Origin: an uncultured Bacteriovoracaceae bacterium
GTDB taxonomy: Bacteria; Bdellovibrionota; Bacteriovoracia; Bacteriovoracales; Bacteriovoracaceae
Reading direction: 5' to 3'
DNA length: 39,870 nucleotides
NCBI GenBank assembly: GCA_950054155.1
Contig: CATLOT010000032.1
Span: 1 to 39,870, forward strand
Part shown: in pieces, positions 1 to 7,688 of the stretch
How the letters are laid out: the number at the start of each line of letters is the position of its first letter
Position numbering within the stretch: the first letter of the stretch is position 1
The notes under the pieces: model-generated
Told to the model about the DNA's origin: nothing
Databases searched by the model: none
What the model saw: the letters and a program-made list of their open reading frames with translations, nothing else
Made by a program: the position numbers and the translations under genes

Positions 1-227
1 CCAATAATTTCAGCGATAGCGCGTTCCGATGACCCCTTACTAAAGAGGCGAAAAACCGTTTGATTAATGTGGCGTTTGCGCTGGCGGTAATCGAAAGAAT
101 GGGTTTGAGAAGAATGCCCTTTATTGCATTTCTTACAGTGAAACCGCTGGATTTTCTTTTGATCCGAGGGGCGGCGATAGATCCCTCTTTTAATGAGGTG
201 AGTGCTTGTTTGACAGTAGGGACACAT
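1..227 (-). CDS. Transposase-like protein, N-terminal part (cut by left edge)
   Basis: The minus strand reads open from an ATG at 227 to the window edge, giving about 75 residues. The start follows AAGGA at a good distance, and an in-frame stop lies at 243-245. The protein opens with a zinc ribbon: CPYC at residues 2-5 and CKKC about 28 residues later, followed by GHSSQT. A basic stretch follows (FDYRQRKRHINQ), then a helix-turn-helix-like segment (RLFSKGSSERAIAEIIG). Zinc ribbon plus helix-turn-helix is the usual N-terminus of IS1/IS1595-type and related transposases. The catalytic domain would lie outside the window, so family and intactness cannot be judged. It is the only mobile-element signal seen. 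It could instead be a zinc-ribbon regulator. Confidence 0.6.
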   Translation of the reverse strand, partial: MCPYCQTSTHLIKRGIYRRPSDQKKIQRFHCKKCNKGHSSQTHSFDYRQRKRHINQTVFRLFSKGSSERAIAEII

Positions 228-319
228 AGGGGTGCTTCCTTGTTAAGTGAAGCACCATTTTTAGGTGATATGGTCTGGAATTTATTTAAGAAAGCTCGGG
301 TATTGCTCTCATGAACTCC

Positions 320-336
320 AACTGAGGGGGTCAGTT
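320..336. repeat. Perfect inverted repeat at the tyrS stop codon
   Basis: AACTGA and TCAGTT flank a five-base G (or C) loop, and the stop codon of tyrS lies in the right arm. There is no T-tract, so it is not a typical intrinsic terminator. It may be a weak 3' hairpin of the tyrS mRNA, or part of a junction with the transposase-bearing segment to its left. Confidence 0.35.
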
Positions 337-1605
337 CTTGAACTTCACCACGCAGTAGTTTTTCTTTCCTTTACGAAGGACAAGAGAACTCTCACTGGCC
401 AAATCCGAAACCCCAACTGAAACATCAACCCCCTCAATGGAATTATTATTTAAATAAACCCCTTTTTGAGTTACACTTCGCCGGGCCTCCCCTTTAGATT
501 TAAAAAGAGGAGTTTCAGCAAGAAGATCAAGGATAGGAAGACCAGCTTCAAGATCACTGCGCTTAAGGTCAACACTAGGAACATCAGCGAAGATACTATC
601 AACTTCCTGATCATTAACCTTTTCAATTTTTCCACCAAAGAAGAAGCTTGTGGCCCTAAGGGCAGCTTCAATTCCTTCTTTACCGTGGACCATTTCGACA
701 ATAAGTTCCGCTAATTTCTTTTGAGCGCTACGCTTGTGAGGCTCTTCTTTGGTTTGAACTTCAAGCGCCTCGATCTCTTCACGAGAAAGAAAGGTATAGA
801 ACTTCAGGTACTTAATAACTGATTCATCATCACTATTGAGAAGGTACTGATACATTTGATAGGGGCTCGTGAGATCTGAATCGAGGTAAATAGTTTTTCC
901 CCCTTCAGACTTACCAAATTTCTTTCCTTGAGAATCTGTAACAAGAGGTGTGACCAGACCAAAAACCTGAGAAGAATTCATCTTTCGGGTGAGGTCAATA
1001 CCAGCGGTGATATTACCCCATTGGTCTCCACCGCCCATCTGTAGAGTAACACCATGCTCTTTATTGAGGTGAGCAAAGTCATAACTCTGGATCATCTGGT
1101 AACTAAATTCGGTGTAACTAATTCCGGCTTCCGAGTTGAGGCGGTTTTTCACACTCTCCTTAGCGAGCATTTCACTAAGACGAAAGCGCTTTCCTACAAC
1201 TCTAAGAAAATCGAGAAAACTAAACTTTCCTATCCAGTCGTAGTTATTAACAACAACCGCTTTATTCTCCCCTTCAAAGGAGAGGAATTTAGAAAGCTGT
1301 TTAGTGACGCCATCAACATTTTTTTGCAGATCTTCACTAGAGAGCAAGTTTCTCTCTGCACTCTTGCCACTGGGGTCGCCAATCATCCCCGTTGCGCCTC
1401 CAACGAGAATATAGGGTTGGTGACCACGCTCTTGCATTCTTTTCATAAGAACAACACCAAGAAAGTTTCCGATCTGAATGGACTTCGCGGTGGGATCAAA
1501 ACCAATATAAAACTTCATGTCGCCCTGATCGAGTTTTTCATAAACCTCGTCATGCGATGTGTTCTCTATTAATCCTCTCCATTTAAGTTCTTCTGAAAAA
1601 AGCAT
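331..1605 (-). CDS. tyrS: Tyrosyl-tRNA synthetase
   Basis: Cytosolic class I aminoacyl-tRNA synthetase that charges tRNA-Tyr; 424 residues, normal for bacterial TyrRS. The Rossmann catalytic core shows VGGATGMIGDPSGKSAER (residues 68-85) and the tyrosine-site segment QMGGGDQWGNI. The KMSKS-type loop is KFGKS at 229-233. The C-terminus is an S4-like RNA-binding domain (EARRSVTQKGVYLN). The HIGH signature appears as QIGN at 44-47, so both histidines are replaced. Asn at the second position is tolerated in class I enzymes, but Gln at the first is unusual. The ATG follows AAGGTGA. The gene lies 16 bases behind a small secreted-protein gene on the same strand and is probably cotranscribed with it. 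Confidence 0.96.
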   Translation of the reverse strand: MLFSEELKWRGLIENTSHDEVYEKLDQGDMKFYIGFDPTAKSIQIGNFLGVVLMKRMQERGHQPYILVGGATGMIGDPSGKSAERNLLSSEDLQKNVDGVTKQLSKFLSFEGENKAVVVNNYDWIGKFSFLDFLRVVGKRFRLSEMLAKESVKNRLNSEAGISYTEFSYQMIQSYDFAHLNKEHGVTLQMGGGDQWGNITAGIDLTRKMNSSQVFGLVTPLVTDSQGKKFGKSEGGKTIYLDSDLTSPYQMYQYLLNSDDESVIKYLKFYTFLSREEIEALEVQTKEEPHKRSAQKKLAELIVEMVHGKEGIEAALRATSFFFGGKIEKVNDQEVDSIFADVPSVDLKRSDLEAGLPILDLLAETPLFKSKGEARRSVTQKGVYLNNNSIEGVDVSVGVSDLASESSLVLRKGKKNYCVVKFKN

Positions 1606-1621
1606 TAGTCACCTTATTATT

Positions 1622-2155
1622 TTAATTCCACTTATAATTCGTCACTTGAATAAGGTCTGATTGAAGGGTCATTTGAGCGACTCCTAGTACCGGAAATGGT
1701 CCTAGCCAAACCTGTGTGGCATTTACTTCGTCCATCACTTTTACCACATTTTCCAAGTTAAATCCTAAAAACTTCTCTTGATAACTCGCCTCTTGAAGAG
1801 CAGCGGCATCAATACGACAAGTGGCCGTGCGCCCAACGGGAAGGTTAATTTCTTCAAAGACTCCCCCGATCTGAGGACAAAGGGCAACAACAAGGCCTGC
1901 TTTTTCTGGAGTCATCACGTCATCTGCTGCAATGTCTTCAACAGTACTTCCCATGGCATTACCATTAAGGAAAATGTCTTGGGATTGCTGCATACTTTGA
2001 CCATTAAAAGACGTGTAACGGTGAGTGCTCTCATAGCTTGCGCCACTGATACTTCCCTTAAGGGTAATGCTATCCCCTACGCGAGAGGCAATGTCGCCTT
2101 GGGCTAGAATCGCGGGAGCGAAAATGAGACTAAAAATAAGAGTAACTGCTTTCAT
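1622..2155 (-). CDS. Small secreted protein of unknown function
   Basis: A 177-residue protein with a clear signal peptide (hydrophobic residues 4-16, likely cleavage after AILAQ). The mature part carries two cysteines (LCPQ and TCRI) that could form a disulfide. It has no domain I recognise. The ATG follows a strong AAGGAGG. The gene precedes tyrS by 16 bases on the same strand, so it is probably the first gene of that transcript. It is divergent from the secreted-protein locus at 2292, and the 136-base gap between them must hold both promoters. Function unknown; periplasmic or secreted location is inferred from the signal peptide only. Confidence 0.8.
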   Translation of the reverse strand: MKAVTLIFSLIFAPAILAQGDIASRVGDSITLKGSISGASYESTHRYTSFNGQSMQQSQDIFLNGNAMGSTVEDIAADDVMTPEKAGLVVALCPQIGGVFEEINLPVGRTATCRIDAAALQEASYQEKFLGFNLENVVKVMDEVNATQVWLGPFPVLGVAQMTLQSDLIQVTNYKWN

Positions 2156-2291
2156 AAATCCTCCTTAAAATGAAATAGTCTGGGATAATGATCAGTTTTG
2201 ATTTGTTCTTTGTAAATAAAATCCCAATAAAAACACCTCTTTTTTACAAACCAACGAGAAGGAAACCTAGGGGTTGTGAGATGAAGTGGGC

Positions 2292-2703
2292 ATGAAAAAA
2301 AACCGTCACAACCCTCCTCATTCTCATCATTTCCTCAATCTGGGCGGCCGCACAGGCGAATACTTTATTTAGTTGCTATGTGCCAATCAATCCCTATGAT
2401 TCTTCCTTTTCTCAGGGTGATGAACTCTTTTTAGACATTGAAATCGACGAGAATAAAACCATTGAACTTGCCATCAGTGCTATGGGTGGACCGACCTTCA
2501 CTTTGCCCACCCTAGGAAAGAGTGAGGCTAATGCGACGTCTTCAACATTTTCAGGTTCCTTTGAAAATGGCTATCTCAGCATGGTCTACTTAGGCGGGAA
2601 AACATGGGGCGCCTTTGTCAGTCAAAAAAGTTTCGATGAGCTAGAATCAGAGCTTGAGTTCATGTGCCGCGAAAAAGAGCTCAATACCTTCTTTCCTCTC
2701 TAA
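2292..2703 (+). CDS. Secreted hypothetical protein with a frameshifted signal peptide
   Basis: The downstream frame is open from a GTG at 2380 (107 residues), but its upstream extension encodes a textbook signal peptide (KKTVTTLLILIISSIWAAA, then QANTLF). That extension has no start codon in frame: it begins at a TGA overlapping an ATG at 2292. The ATG is followed by eight A residues (2295-2302). With seven, the ATG would read straight through signal peptide and mature protein, giving about 136 residues. So there is an apparent +1 insertion in a homopolymer: a sequencing error, an inactivating mutation or a slippage-prone site. The mature part is acidic with one cysteine near each end. No family recognised. 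It lies 40 bases before the FecR/barrel gene and is probably in its operon. Confidence 0.6.
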
Positions 2704-2743
2704 AGAATTGCTTTAAAGACCAAAATTATTCACAATAGAATAT

Positions 2744-4768
2744 ATGGTCCTAATTTTAGTTTCCCTCCTTTTGGCGGCACCTACCGTTGCTGACGATGTT
2801 CGCGTTACTTTTCTCAAGGGAAAGGCGATCTATGTCAGTCCTAATCAAAAGAAATACCTTTTAAAAAAGGGAATGCTCCTTAAGAAAGACGGCCTGATAA
2901 AGACTGCAAAGAGATCAATCCTTAAGATTCAATTCACTAATGGCTCGACTCTAAGTATGGGACCCGAGTCTTCGATGACCGTCAATCATGAGGTCCCCAC
3001 CAAACCAAAACTTGTTGAATTGATCAGGGGAAAGGTCCGAGGCGCTATTAATCCGAAGATTGCACCTCAAAAAGGCTTTGATCACAAAATGATTATTAAA
3101 ACTCGCTCGGCCTCTGTTGGCGTCAGAGGCACTGAGTTCGTCGTCATCTATAATGAAAAAAACCATATCACCTCTAATATTACTCTCAAGGGAGAAGTGG
3201 ATCTCTATAAGAAGAGTGATGAAGTGATTTTTGAAGACCTCAGAGAAGAGCTCGATAAAAAAGGACGAAGAGTAAAGCTTGGTCAGGACGATCAAATTTT
3301 GGCCATGGAACAAGACCTTAAAAACTATCGCACCAAACGTGTGCCCGTTGGCCATTTCGCGGGGGCCTTTCCTTCCTACGAAAAGGCCATCAGTCCAGTT
3401 CAAATTTCTGATCACCAGCTTCTTGCCCTAGGCAAGAATAAGAATTTAAAAATGGGAATGAAGGGCAAGGTCAAGCGAAGTGGCGTTAGCCTAGGACCCC
3501 TTAAAAGCCCCAATAGCTCACTTGTCCCAGAGCCTAGAAAGTCGCAAAGACTTGATAAGAACGAATACAATAAGAATCAAAATGACGAAGGAGTTCGTCA
3601 TGGAGGACACGTTGACCTTAACACTGGCATCTATATTGCTCCTCCAGAAGGTGCCCCTTTAGATAAGAAAACCGGAAAATACCTTGTGCCTGATGAACTT
3701 GGTGGTGTGGACAGTGAGACGGGAGAATATATCCCTCCCCATGGTGTAAAGCTGGACCCTCTTTATGGTTTTAAGTATGACGAATCCATTCCAAAGGATC
3801 GCAATGTTCGTGAGAATTTAGAGAAACTTCAAAATCTCACAGGCCCCTTTTATCAGCAAATGGGTAAGGCCCTAGAAATCTTTAAAGAGATCACGCGCCT
3901 TGATCTTTACGCCATAGGAAATTACCGCTTTGTGACTAATGCGCTTGAAAATTATTACGGAGAATTTAGAAAGATAAGCAATGAAGATACGATGCTTTGG
4001 GACTTGCAAGGTGTGGCAGGCTTTCAGCTCTTTCACAATGAGGACTGGCTCATTTACCCTAAGGCCAGTATCAATTGGCGCTACTATGAAGACTACCAGG
4101 AGAATGTCAGAAGGCTCAATCAGTATACCGGCATGCTAGGTGGTGAAGTCCACTATAAGCACAGCACTTTAGGGCGAAAGTCTCGCCTCATCTTTGATCT
4201 GGCTTTCACCACTCGCTATCAAAATTATCGAAAAAGAAAGATCTATGATTTCTATACGGAGGACACTGCCCTAAAAGTCACTGAGCGCCTCAATCTCAAC
4301 ACCCATAATACTCTAGCTCTTTCCTATCAAGTGCGTGCTTTTCATGGATTTCAAGATCCCGACCATGGCAATATCCACGCGCTTACTCTTGACCATGAAT
4401 TTGAGCTAGGCGACACCTGGTCCCTTCTCTATGGTGCCAACTGGAGCTATCGCGACAACAAGCTTGATAATGATATCTTTCAAATCTTTGCAGGCCACCT
4501 CAAATTTAAATGGAGAGAGCTCTTGCCTAAGACCAACCTCACCTTTGGTTACACTTACCAGCATCACGAAACAAGGAAGCGTGCTAACTTTGATCACGCC
4601 CTCTACTATAAAGCAGACGTTCTCTTTCAAAGAGACCTAGGTCAATTTTGGAAGTTTAATCTTCTCTATGAGTATGACCGCCAGAGAGCTTATCATGTCC
4701 CCGTCGGTGGAGAGAGACGCTCCTTTATTCGTCAAAGCTGGGGAGCAGGACTCACCCTTTTCTTCTAA
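2744..4768 (+). CDS. FecR-domain protein with C-terminal outer-membrane beta-barrel
   Basis: A 674-residue exported protein. A signal peptide spans residues 1-17 (VLILVSLLLAAPTVA). Residues 18-165 form a FecR-like domain: a GKAIYVSP start, LKIQFTNGSTLSMGPESSM, and the characteristic TRSASVGVRGTEFVV segment. Residues about 290-352 hold 16-residue repeats. From about residue 375 the sequence alternates aromatic and polar residues as in an outer-membrane beta-barrel, ending in LTLFF with terminal Phe, the usual BAM recognition end. FecR domains normally sense signals in the periplasm for sigma regulators; no sigma factor is adjacent, so a structural or binding role is as likely. No Shine-Dalgarno is evident before the ATG, and an in-frame stop at 2714 excludes an earlier start. 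Confidence 0.75.
   Translation: MVLILVSLLLAAPTVADDVRVTFLKGKAIYVSPNQKKYLLKKGMLLKKDGLIKTAKRSILKIQFTNGSTLSMGPESSMTVNHEVPTKPKLVELIRGKVRGAINPKIAPQKGFDHKMIIKTRSASVGVRGTEFVVIYNEKNHITSNITLKGEVDLYKKSDEVIFEDLREELDKKGRRVKLGQDDQILAMEQDLKNYRTKRVPVGHFAGAFPSYEKAISPVQISDHQLLALGKNKNLKMGMKGKVKRSGVSLGPLKSPNSSLVPEPRKSQRLDKNEYNKNQNDEGVRHGGHVDLNTGIYIAPPEGAPLDKKTGKYLVPDELGGVDSETGEYIPPHGVKLDPLYGFKYDESIPKDRNVRENLEKLQNLTGPFYQQMGKALEIFKEITRLDLYAIGNYRFVTNALENYYGEFRKISNEDTMLWDLQGVAGFQLFHNEDWLIYPKASINWRYYEDYQENVRRLNQYTGMLGGEVHYKHSTLGRKSRLIFDLAFTTRYQNYRKRKIYDFYTEDTALKVTERLNLNTHNTLALSYQVRAFHGFQDPDHGNIHALTLDHEFELGDTWSLLYGANWSYRDNKLDNDIFQIFAGHLKFKWRELLPKTNLTFGYTYQHHETRKRANFDHALYYKADVLFQRDLGQFWKFNLLYEYDRQRAYHVPVGGERRSFIRQSWGAGLTLFF
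3611..3799 (+). repeat. Degenerate 16-residue tandem repeats in the FecR/barrel protein
   Basis: Four consecutive units follow the pattern (V/L)D-x2-TG-x-Y-x2-P-x5: VDLNTGIYIAPP, LDKKTGKYLVPD, VDSETGEYIPPH and the diverged LDPLYGFKYDES. Spacing is 15-16 residues. They lie between the periplasmic FecR domain and the barrel, so they may form a linker or ligand-binding stalk. Confidence 0.7.
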
Positions 4769-5163
4769 GATTTAGGCCATGTTGTCTTATGAACTTTCCC
4801 GCTTCTATCCTTCAAAGTTGTGTAACCCTTTTTGGAGTAAAGAGGAATGAACTTCTTAAGTTCACGGAAATAATCATTAATTTGACTCTTATCTGCTAAG
4901 ACGAGGCAGTAATCAAATTCTCCCTCTTTTCCCCAAGACCAAGTCGTATTCTTTAAAATCTGGTCTTCTTTCTCTTTAAGAAATTGATTAATTTTTTTAA
5001 TAACCTTATGGGGAGTGCCACTTCCATAGGAGCCAAAACTCAAATGAAGATGGCAACTTTTAAGAAGACCCTCAACCTTTGCCCCACGTGGAAGTTTCAC
5101 CACCTCCATGGAGAGAAGTGGTGTCGTGAAACAAAGATTAAGGACTAAGAGTATGCTTTTCAT
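4765..5163 (-). CDS. Small secreted protein of unknown function
   Basis: A 132-residue protein with a signal peptide (residues 1-18, cleavage near PLLS/MEVV). The mature part is lysine-rich with two cysteines (KSCHLHL, DYCLVL) and a tryptophan cluster (TTWSWGKEG). Its ATG shares one base with the TAA of the thiolase gene (TAATG), so translation is probably coupled. Its 3' end overlaps the convergent FecR/barrel gene by four bases. No family recognised. Confidence 0.7.
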   Translation of the reverse strand: MKSILLVLNLCFTTPLLSMEVVKLPRGAKVEGLLKSCHLHLSFGSYGSGTPHKVIKKINQFLKEKEDQILKNTTWSWGKEGEFDYCLVLADKSQINDYFRELKKFIPLYSKKGYTTLKDRSGKVHKTTWPKS

Positions 5164-6431
5164 TATTTCTCAACGATCGCCGTCACGCCCATACCGCCCG
5201 CGGTACAGATACTAATAAGACCACGACCCGAACCTTCTTCATGAATCATTTTTGCGAGACCCGCTAAAATCCTTCCGCCTGTTGCTGCGAAAGGGTGACC
5301 AAGTGCTAAGGAGCCCCCCTTAACGTTGAGCTTTGAGCGGTCAATACTACCAAGAGCACTCTCACGCCCTAATTTTTCTTTACAGAAAGTTTCATCTTCC
5401 CACGCCTTAAGCGTACAGAGAACTTGGGCGGCAAAGGCCTCGTGAATTTCATAAAAGTCGAAGTCCTGAAGTGTAAGTCCTGCGCGGTCAAGCATTTTGG
5501 GAACTGCATAAGCGGGCGCCATCAGAAGACCTTCATCATCGATATAATTAACGGCTGCACTTTGACCAATGGTTAAATAGGCCTGGACTTCTAAATTATT
5601 TTCCTTGGCGTACTCTTCACTACAAAGAAAGACTGCACTCGCTCCATCTGTTAATGGGGTAGAGTTGCCAGCTGTTAATGTTCCCTCTCCACTTTTTTTA
5701 TCAAAGGCAGGATTAAGCTTTCCAAGTTTCTCAAGAGCGATATCAGGTCTTAAAATGCCATCCTTTTCTAGACCACCAAAAGGAACAATCAAATCATTAT
5801 AGAAACCTGACTCATAGGCGCTCGCTGCCTTTTGATGACTTTCATAGGCGAGCTGGTCTTGATCTTCTCTTTTAATTCCCCATCTCTTGGCCATCACCTC
5901 ACATGACTCTCCCATACTTAAGCCTGTGCGTGGTTCTTTAATGGCCGGAAACTTGGGAAGTAAGTCTTTGGGGTTAAGTCCTTTAAGGGCTTTTAGGCGA
6001 CCTGAAAAATCTCTAGCGTAATTCATCGCACTTAAGCGGTCACTGAAAGATTTCTTAAATTCAACAGGGATATCACTATTAGAGTCGACTCCACCTGCGA
6101 TACCACTGTCAATTTGGCCAATGGCAATTTTTCCTGCAATCATCAAAGCCGCTTCAAGGCCGGTACCACAAGCTTTTTGAATATCAGTCGCAGGAATATT
6201 GAAGGCGAGACCCGCTTCGATGGCCGATTCTCGCGCCAGGGCAAAGTCAGCAGCATGCTTACTTACGGCCCCAAGAATAATTTCTCCCACATCTTTCTTA
6301 TCAAGTCCAAGGTCATCCTTGAGGGCGCGTAGAGCGCTACTCATAAGCTCTTTATTGCCCTTTCTCATGTACTTTGTTCCACTGCGAGCAAAGGGAATCC
6401 TCTTACCTGAAATAATACAAACTTTTCTCAT
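5163..6431 (-). CDS. fadI: Acetyl-CoA acyltransferase (FadI-type thiolase)
   Basis: A 422-residue thiolase catalysing CoA-dependent cleavage of 3-oxoacyl-CoA in fatty-acid beta-oxidation (or the reverse condensation). The acylated cysteine lies in KACGTGLEA near residue 88. The catalytic HEAFAAQ and GHPFAATGGR histidines and the C-terminal CTAGGMG cysteine are all present. The extended loop (KGLNPKDLLPKFPAIKEPRTG) and the N-terminal SGKRIPFAR resemble the FadI/trifunctional-beta group more than AtoB, so the symbol is a best guess. No FadJ partner is seen. The ATG follows AAGGAAG. The gene lies 30 bases after the secreted protease gene and is probably cotranscribed with it, an odd pairing. Confidence 0.9.
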   Translation of the reverse strand: MRKVCIISGKRIPFARSGTKYMRKGNKELMSSALRALKDDLGLDKKDVGEIILGAVSKHAADFALARESAIEAGLAFNIPATDIQKACGTGLEAALMIAGKIAIGQIDSGIAGGVDSNSDIPVEFKKSFSDRLSAMNYARDFSGRLKALKGLNPKDLLPKFPAIKEPRTGLSMGESCEVMAKRWGIKREDQDQLAYESHQKAASAYESGFYNDLIVPFGGLEKDGILRPDIALEKLGKLNPAFDKKSGEGTLTAGNSTPLTDGASAVFLCSEEYAKENNLEVQAYLTIGQSAAVNYIDDEGLLMAPAYAVPKMLDRAGLTLQDFDFYEIHEAFAAQVLCTLKAWEDETFCKEKLGRESALGSIDRSKLNVKGGSLALGHPFAATGGRILAGLAKMIHEEGSGRGLISICTAGGMGVTAIVEK

Positions 6432-6461
6432 TCTTACTTCCTTATATGTTTTAAGATAAAT

Positions 6462-7688
6462 CTATTTTACGGCAACCTGTTCTAAAACTAAAAAGGGCAT
6501 ATCGTACCGGTAGGCTTTAAACCAGCGCTCACTAAGACAGGCGTAACCGCCTTTTCCCCAGCCCTTACCCCAACTATTGGCCGTGATGATGCATTTTTCA
6601 CCCTGAGTACTATGGAGCTCTTCTGGTAAATCCATGAGACCAACAAGAAGGAGGGCATGCCCTTGAGCATGGATACCTTTACCAAGTGATTGAGAGCTAT
6701 CATGAAAAACATGGCCGTCATTAATAAAGAAGTTTTCACTCAATTTAAAACCACCAATGACCGGCTGGCCTAAACTAAGCCGCCTCAAGATCTCCTCGTT
6801 ATCAGCGACCTCAGAAAAAGACTGCACCTTAGCACTTCCTCTTTGACAGCCAGTGCTTAAAGGAACTTGGGTTTGATTATCCTTAGTATTTTTCACTTGA
6901 TAGGGGCAATCTTCTTCAAGGGGGATATCAAATCTACTGGAACTTTTTGAGGCCATAAAACCTGCATAAGGCCAACTTCCGGCCTTGGAGCAAGGTTGCC
7001 CTTGGCACTTTGGTTTACTCGCATAGTAAAAGTACTGCTCTGAGAGGTCTATATTCCTCCCCGCCAGAATTTCAATGGCCCTTATAGCAGCAAAGGCACT
7101 ACATGTTGGTCTCTTGCCCTGAGACTTTATTGGTAAATCAAAACTTCCCTTCACAAGGGTCAGGCCCCCTGCTTTAGCAGGCAGTGGTGAAAGGTCCTTC
7201 TTAAGTTTGGACGTTTCTCCCTGGGCCACTTCTTTTCGACTTTGAAGAGCAACGCTTTTAAGGGGAGTAAGATCTTTTTTAAGAGTGGGAAGATCTTTTA
7301 AGAACTGAACCTTCGCCTTCTTCCATTCGTTGATTTCCTTTTGTCGATCTTCTTTAAAACGCAGAATTTCACCCTTTTTCTCTCGCGCCCATTGATCTGC
7401 TCCCCCTTGAAAGGTTGGTTTCTTTTTTTCAGTCTCGTATCGGGCCTTGATTCTTGCACGATTTCGCTCCAGCATGGCCTGAATCTTCTTCTCACCCGGA
7501 CTGAGCTCTTTTTGAGGCTTAACCTTTTTAGAGTCAAGGGCACGCTTTTCAACGAGAGAGGCATCACCAAAGCGCACGGAGAAGTCACTTTCAATGGCCT
7601 TTCGAATTTCGACGACCTCTAAAGGAAGGGCTGAAGCGTGAGCAAAAGAAGAGAAGAAGTATAAGAATGGTAAAACCCAAGAAATCAC
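6462..7688 (-). CDS. Secreted papain-family (C1A) cysteine protease
   Basis: The frame is open from a TTG at 7706, but GTG at 7688 is the better start: AAGGA sits eight bases upstream and the product then begins with a clean signal peptide (ISWVLPFLYFFSSFAHASA). A long charged, Lys/Arg/Glu-rich pro-region of about 150 residues follows, including coiled-coil-like stretches. The catalytic domain fills the second half. The Gln/Cys site is QGKRPTCSAFAAIRA, with Cys aligned to the papain nucleophile. The catalytic His is in GHALLLVG and the Asn in NSWGKGWGKGGY. Several further cysteines suggest disulfides. Probably exported as a zymogen; a secreted hydrolase would suit a predatory lifestyle, but that is inference. 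Confidence 0.87.
   Translation of the reverse strand: MISWVLPFLYFFSSFAHASALPLEVVEIRKAIESDFSVRFGDASLVEKRALDSKKVKPQKELSPGEKKIQAMLERNRARIKARYETEKKKPTFQGGADQWAREKKGEILRFKEDRQKEINEWKKAKVQFLKDLPTLKKDLTPLKSVALQSRKEVAQGETSKLKKDLSPLPAKAGGLTLVKGSFDLPIKSQGKRPTCSAFAAIRAIEILAGRNIDLSEQYFYYASKPKCQGQPCSKAGSWPYAGFMASKSSSRFDIPLEEDCPYQVKNTKDNQTQVPLSTGCQRGSAKVQSFSEVADNEEILRRLSLGQPVIGGFKLSENFFINDGHVFHDSSQSLGKGIHAQGHALLLVGLMDLPEELHSTQGEKCIITANSWGKGWGKGGYACLSERWFKAYRYDMPFLVLEQVAVK

Noticed and set aside
60-314. 84-codon plus-strand frame at the left edge
   Set aside because: The opposite strand encodes a zinc-ribbon transposase start with a good ribosome site; this frame is its shadow.
1054-1572. 172-codon plus-strand frame
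   Set aside because: Antisense to tyrS, whose protein has clear motifs; the product has no coherent features.
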